Shown here: one piece after another, positions 6,247-7,958 of the stretch
Layout of the letters: each line of letters starts with the position of its first letter
Position numbering within the stretch: the first letter of the stretch is position 1
Assembly (NCBI GenBank): GCA_023264755.1
Contig: JAHFVB010000222.1
Span: forward strand, 1-7,958
Source of the DNA: Mycobacterium sp.
GTDB taxonomy: Bacteria; Actinomycetota; Actinomycetes; Mycobacteriales; Mycobacteriaceae
Reading direction: 5' to 3'
DNA length: 7,958 nt
Made by a program: the position numbers and the translations under genes
The notes under the pieces: model-generated
The model's input: the letters and a program-made list of their open reading frames with translations, nothing else
The model's database searches: none
Told to the model about the DNA's origin: nothing

Positions 6247-6285
6247 GGAATCCGACCGGCTTCTCGGTCATCACGGTCGGATTCC
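6247..6285. repeat. Perfect 12-bp inverted repeat (stem-loop or operator)
   Basis: GGAATCCGACCG (6247-6258) and CGGTCGGATTCC (6274-6285) are exact reverse complements around a 15-base loop. A competing small hairpin, GACCG-gcttct-CGGTC (6254-6269), uses part of the left arm. It lies between two divergent genes, where a terminator is not expected, and no T-tract follows. A regulator binding site or a structured untranslated element is possible. Confidence 0.6.
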
Positions 6286-6301
6286 GGCCGATCAGCTCTC
6301 C

Positions 6302-6339
6302 GTGCGAGGTGTGCGAGGTGCGAGGTGCGGGGTGCGAGG
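6302..6339 (+). repeat. Short tandem repeat of a GTGCGAG-type heptamer
   Basis: GTGCGAG or GTGCGGG begins at 6302, 6311, 6318, 6325 and 6332. Four of the five copies are spaced exactly seven bases apart and the first step is nine. The array is non-coding and lies upstream of the AttH/CrtC-like gene. Replication slippage is the simplest origin. Confidence 0.7.
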
Positions 6340-6401
6340 CGGGCGGCACCCTCGCGCGACGGCAGGGGCGGCGGAGCCGAATAATTTTCGAAGGCAGGTT
6401 A

Positions 6402-6407
6402 TAAAGT
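6402..6407 (+). promoter_or_regulatory. Candidate -10 element for a leaderless transcript
   Basis: TAAAGT fits the TANNNT -10 consensus and ends seven bases before the GTG at 6415. The transcript would therefore start at or next to the start codon. No Shine-Dalgarno is seen before this GTG, which fits leaderless translation, common in mycobacteria. Confidence 0.45.
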
Positions 6408-6414
6408 AGCGACT

Positions 6415-7497
6415 GTGCTTGAAGCGAAGCAGCATTCAGCGGCTACCGTGCTCCGCCACGGCGACAACCCGTTCGGGGTGGACCCGAATGCGGACCTGCT
6501 GCACGCGGTACCGACGGACCTCCCCGGGTGGAGCGAAACCATGTACTTCCACTGCTGGTCGCCGGACGACGCGGTTGGGGTGTTCATCCACACCACGCGC
6601 TGGCCCGCCGATCCGGACCTGTGGTGTGCGCAGACCATCGCGTTGCTCCCCGACGGCCTGCTCCTGGTGGACCGGTCGTGGGGCAGAGCCATCGACGACC
6701 GTGGCCCGGCGACCGGCAACCTGCGCATCACATGCGTGGAACCACTTCGACGTTGGCGGCTCACCTTCGACGGCGCCGGTGCCGCGTGCGACCTGGCTCG
6801 GATGGGGCGCGGAACGGTGGGTGCCGGACCAGCCCAAGCCTTCACGTTCGACGTGGAACTGGTGGCTGCGGCGCCGGTGTGGGACATGCACGGTGCGCTC
6901 GGATTCGAACAGCCCGAAATCACCGAGCTGTCCTGGGCGTCGTTTCATCACACTCAGGGATTCCGTTCCACCGGAGCGCTGTCTTCCCAAGGTCAGAGCT
7001 GGTCGCTGACTGGGGTTGCCCACCGCGACCATTCGAGCGGCCCCCGTTACGTCAGTGGGTTGGGCGGCCTGCAGTTCTTCGTCGCCGTCTTCCCTGATTC
7101 GGGTCGCGTCGTCAACGGAATGGTCAACTGGGGCCGCGACGGCTCAGTCGACCATCGGGTGTTCACGGTGCAGGAGGGTGGCGCTTGTGAAACCGGCACA
7201 GGCACTCGGGTGACCGGCTTGGTCGACTATCACACCCACGACCCTCATCAGATTGCCATCACCCTCGGCAGGTCTGACGGTGACTACCGGCTCGAGGCGA
7301 AGCGGTTGCATGGGTACACGCTGACGTATCTGGAACCGAACGAGAACATCAACGGGGTGTGTTTGGACACCCAGCCCGATGCGCTCATCATCACCCAGTC
7401 GACGGTGCGTGTCACCGCGCCCGACGGTGAGATCGGGTATGGCGTCGTCGAGCGTGATTACCGGCCATCGATGTTGCCTTCGCCCGAAGAGCGTTGA
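6415..7497 (+). CDS. AttH/CrtC-like (DUF7064/DUF7065-type) beta-barrel protein of unknown function
   Basis: This 360-residue protein is rich in predicted beta strands and in Trp, His and Gly, with no signal peptide or membrane segment. GWSETMYFHCW (38-48) near the start and HRDHSSGPR (203-211) in the middle match the hallmark of a family related to the AttH and carotenoid hydratase CrtC fold, two lipocalin-like barrels. It ends with GYGVVERDYRPS (341-352). Relatives in mycobacteria are mostly uncharacterised and are often annotated only by domain; none gives a secure function. The GTG start is supported by the family-like N-terminus and by the adjacent -10 element. The gene is alone on its strand, diverges from the PPOX-like gene and converges on the TetR gene. 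A role with hydrophobic, terpenoid or steroid-like ligands is only a guess from fold and context. Confidence 0.7.
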   Translation: MLEAKQHSAATVLRHGDNPFGVDPNADLLHAVPTDLPGWSETMYFHCWSPDDAVGVFIHTTRWPADPDLWCAQTIALLPDGLLLVDRSWGRAIDDRGPATGNLRITCVEPLRRWRLTFDGAGAACDLARMGRGTVGAGPAQAFTFDVELVAAAPVWDMHGALGFEQPEITELSWASFHHTQGFRSTGALSSQGQSWSLTGVAHRDHSSGPRYVSGLGGLQFFVAVFPDSGRVVNGMVNWGRDGSVDHRVFTVQEGGACETGTGTRVTGLVDYHTHDPHQIAITLGRSDGDYRLEAKRLHGYTLTYLEPNENINGVCLDTQPDALIITQSTVRVTAPDGEIGYGVVERDYRPSMLPSPEER

Positions 7498-7519
7498 TGT
7501 GCAGGATGTCTCAACGCTC
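7489..7519. terminator. Stem-loop between convergent genes, probable bidirectional terminator
   Basis: GAGCGTTGA (7489-7497) pairs exactly with TCAACGCTC (7511-7519) around a 13-base loop. The stem includes the stop codon of the AttH/CrtC-like gene and lies in the 66-base gap before the converging TetR stop. There is no T-tract, which is common for actinobacterial terminators. Confidence 0.45.
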
Positions 7520-7563
7520 ACGGCCAGTCCGGTTCCAGAGCGGCACGGTCTAGGCGGTCTCAT

Positions 7564-7958
7564 TCACGCCACCTCGTAGGCGTGGATCAATCGGCGCAGT
7601 GCCGCACGAAACCGCTCACCTGCGTCGTCGTTGGCGAAGTGGCGTGCAACATGGGACAGGGCGGGTTGCGCCGCCTGGGTCGTTTCGGACATGCGAACCC
7701 GATAGGTATCGTGCAGTCGCTGCCCAGTTCCGGGGAGCGCGGCGCCCAGGGTGAACTGGGCCAGCGTCACCATTGCCTCTACTGCCACCTCGGGTGGGAA
7801 GTCCGCGTCGAGCAGCAGCCCCACCAAATGTTCTGCGTGAGTGCGGAACTGGGTGCCCGCCACCGGCTGCTGGGCGATGATCGATGCGACCGCGGGCGAG
7901 GAAACCAGCAATTCGTACATCGCAATGAAGAAGTCGAATATTGCGTCCGGCCAGGGCG
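7564..7958 (-). CDS. TetR/AcrR-family transcriptional regulator, C-terminal part
   Basis: The frame enters from the right edge and stops at TGA 7566-7564, leaving 130 residues. The N-terminal helix-turn-helix lies outside the window, so the call rests on the ligand-binding half. That half is all-alpha: PDAIFDFFIAMYELLVSSPAVASII, then THAEHLVGLLLDADFPPEVAVEAMVTLAQFTLGAAL, then FRAALRRLIHAYEVA. The phrase about a distal cavity helix followed by VTLAQFTLGAAL is typical of the TetR_C-type domain that binds a small inducer and forms the dimer. It would act as a cytoplasmic repressor. Its targets are unknown; the palindromes in the divergent promoters of this window are reasonable candidates. An apparent start at ATG 7920 is internal, because the helix continues upstream in frame. 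Confidence 0.72.
   Translation of the reverse strand, partial: PWPDAIFDFFIAMYELLVSSPAVASIIAQQPVAGTQFRTHAEHLVGLLLDADFPPEVAVEAMVTLAQFTLGAALPGTGQRLHDTYRVRMSETTQAAQPALSHVARHFANDDAGERFRAALRRLIHAYEVA

Noticed and set aside
6247..6339. CRISPR array or insertion-sequence ends
   Set aside because: The inverted repeat occurs once, the tandem unit is only seven bases with no spacers, and no transposase or Cas gene is present.

Overview
The window looks like chromosomal DNA from a high-GC actinomycete of the Mycobacterium/Rhodococcus/Nocardia kind. The signs are GC-rich third codon positions, GTG starts, tight 4-base gene overlaps, a probable leaderless mRNA, and a gene mix typical of those genomes: a luciferase-like oxidoreductase, a tandem FadE-type acyl-CoA dehydrogenase, SDR enzymes, a PPOX-family protein, an AttH/CrtC-like protein and a TetR regulator. 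No tRNA, rRNA, CRISPR array, insertion sequence or phage gene was seen.

Layout. Bases 1-285 (minus) hold the N-terminal 95 residues of a luciferase-like (LLM) oxidoreductase. It diverges from an HMG-CoA-lyase-family gene (404-1297, plus) across a promoter region with a short palindrome and a phased direct repeat. A minus-strand operon converges on the lyase. It reads, in transcription order, a 783-residue double acyl-CoA dehydrogenase (4591-2240), a collapsed SDR remnant (2243-2070) and a crotonase-fold isomerase-like enzyme (2070-1345), joined by GTGA and TGATG junctions. The operon diverges from an intact SDR gene (4694-5473, plus) across an 18-bp palindrome that carries a -10-like element on each strand. 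Next come a truncated methyltransferase start (5653 downwards, minus) and a PPOX/split-barrel flavoprotein (6185-5709, minus). A third divergent intergenic region (6186-6414) contains a perfect 12-bp inverted repeat and a heptamer tandem repeat. It leads into an AttH/CrtC-like protein (6415-7497, plus), which converges on the C-terminal part of a TetR-family regulator (7958-7564, minus).

How the genes may work together. Acyl-CoA dehydrogenase, enoyl-CoA isomerase/hydratase, SDR dehydrogenase and HMG-CoA-lyase-type aldolase are the classes needed to desaturate an acyl-CoA, shift or hydrate its double bond, oxidise an alcohol and split a 3-hydroxyacyl-CoA retro-aldol fashion. That suggests a peripheral catabolic module for a branched, terpenoid or steroid-like acid. 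The substrate cannot be read from the sequence. The flavin-type proteins and the TetR regulator fit such a module but do not prove it.

The most notable features are the split active site of the tandem dehydrogenase, the two eroded genes (SDR and methyltransferase), and the structured divergent promoters. I found no clear evidence of an entirely new system.
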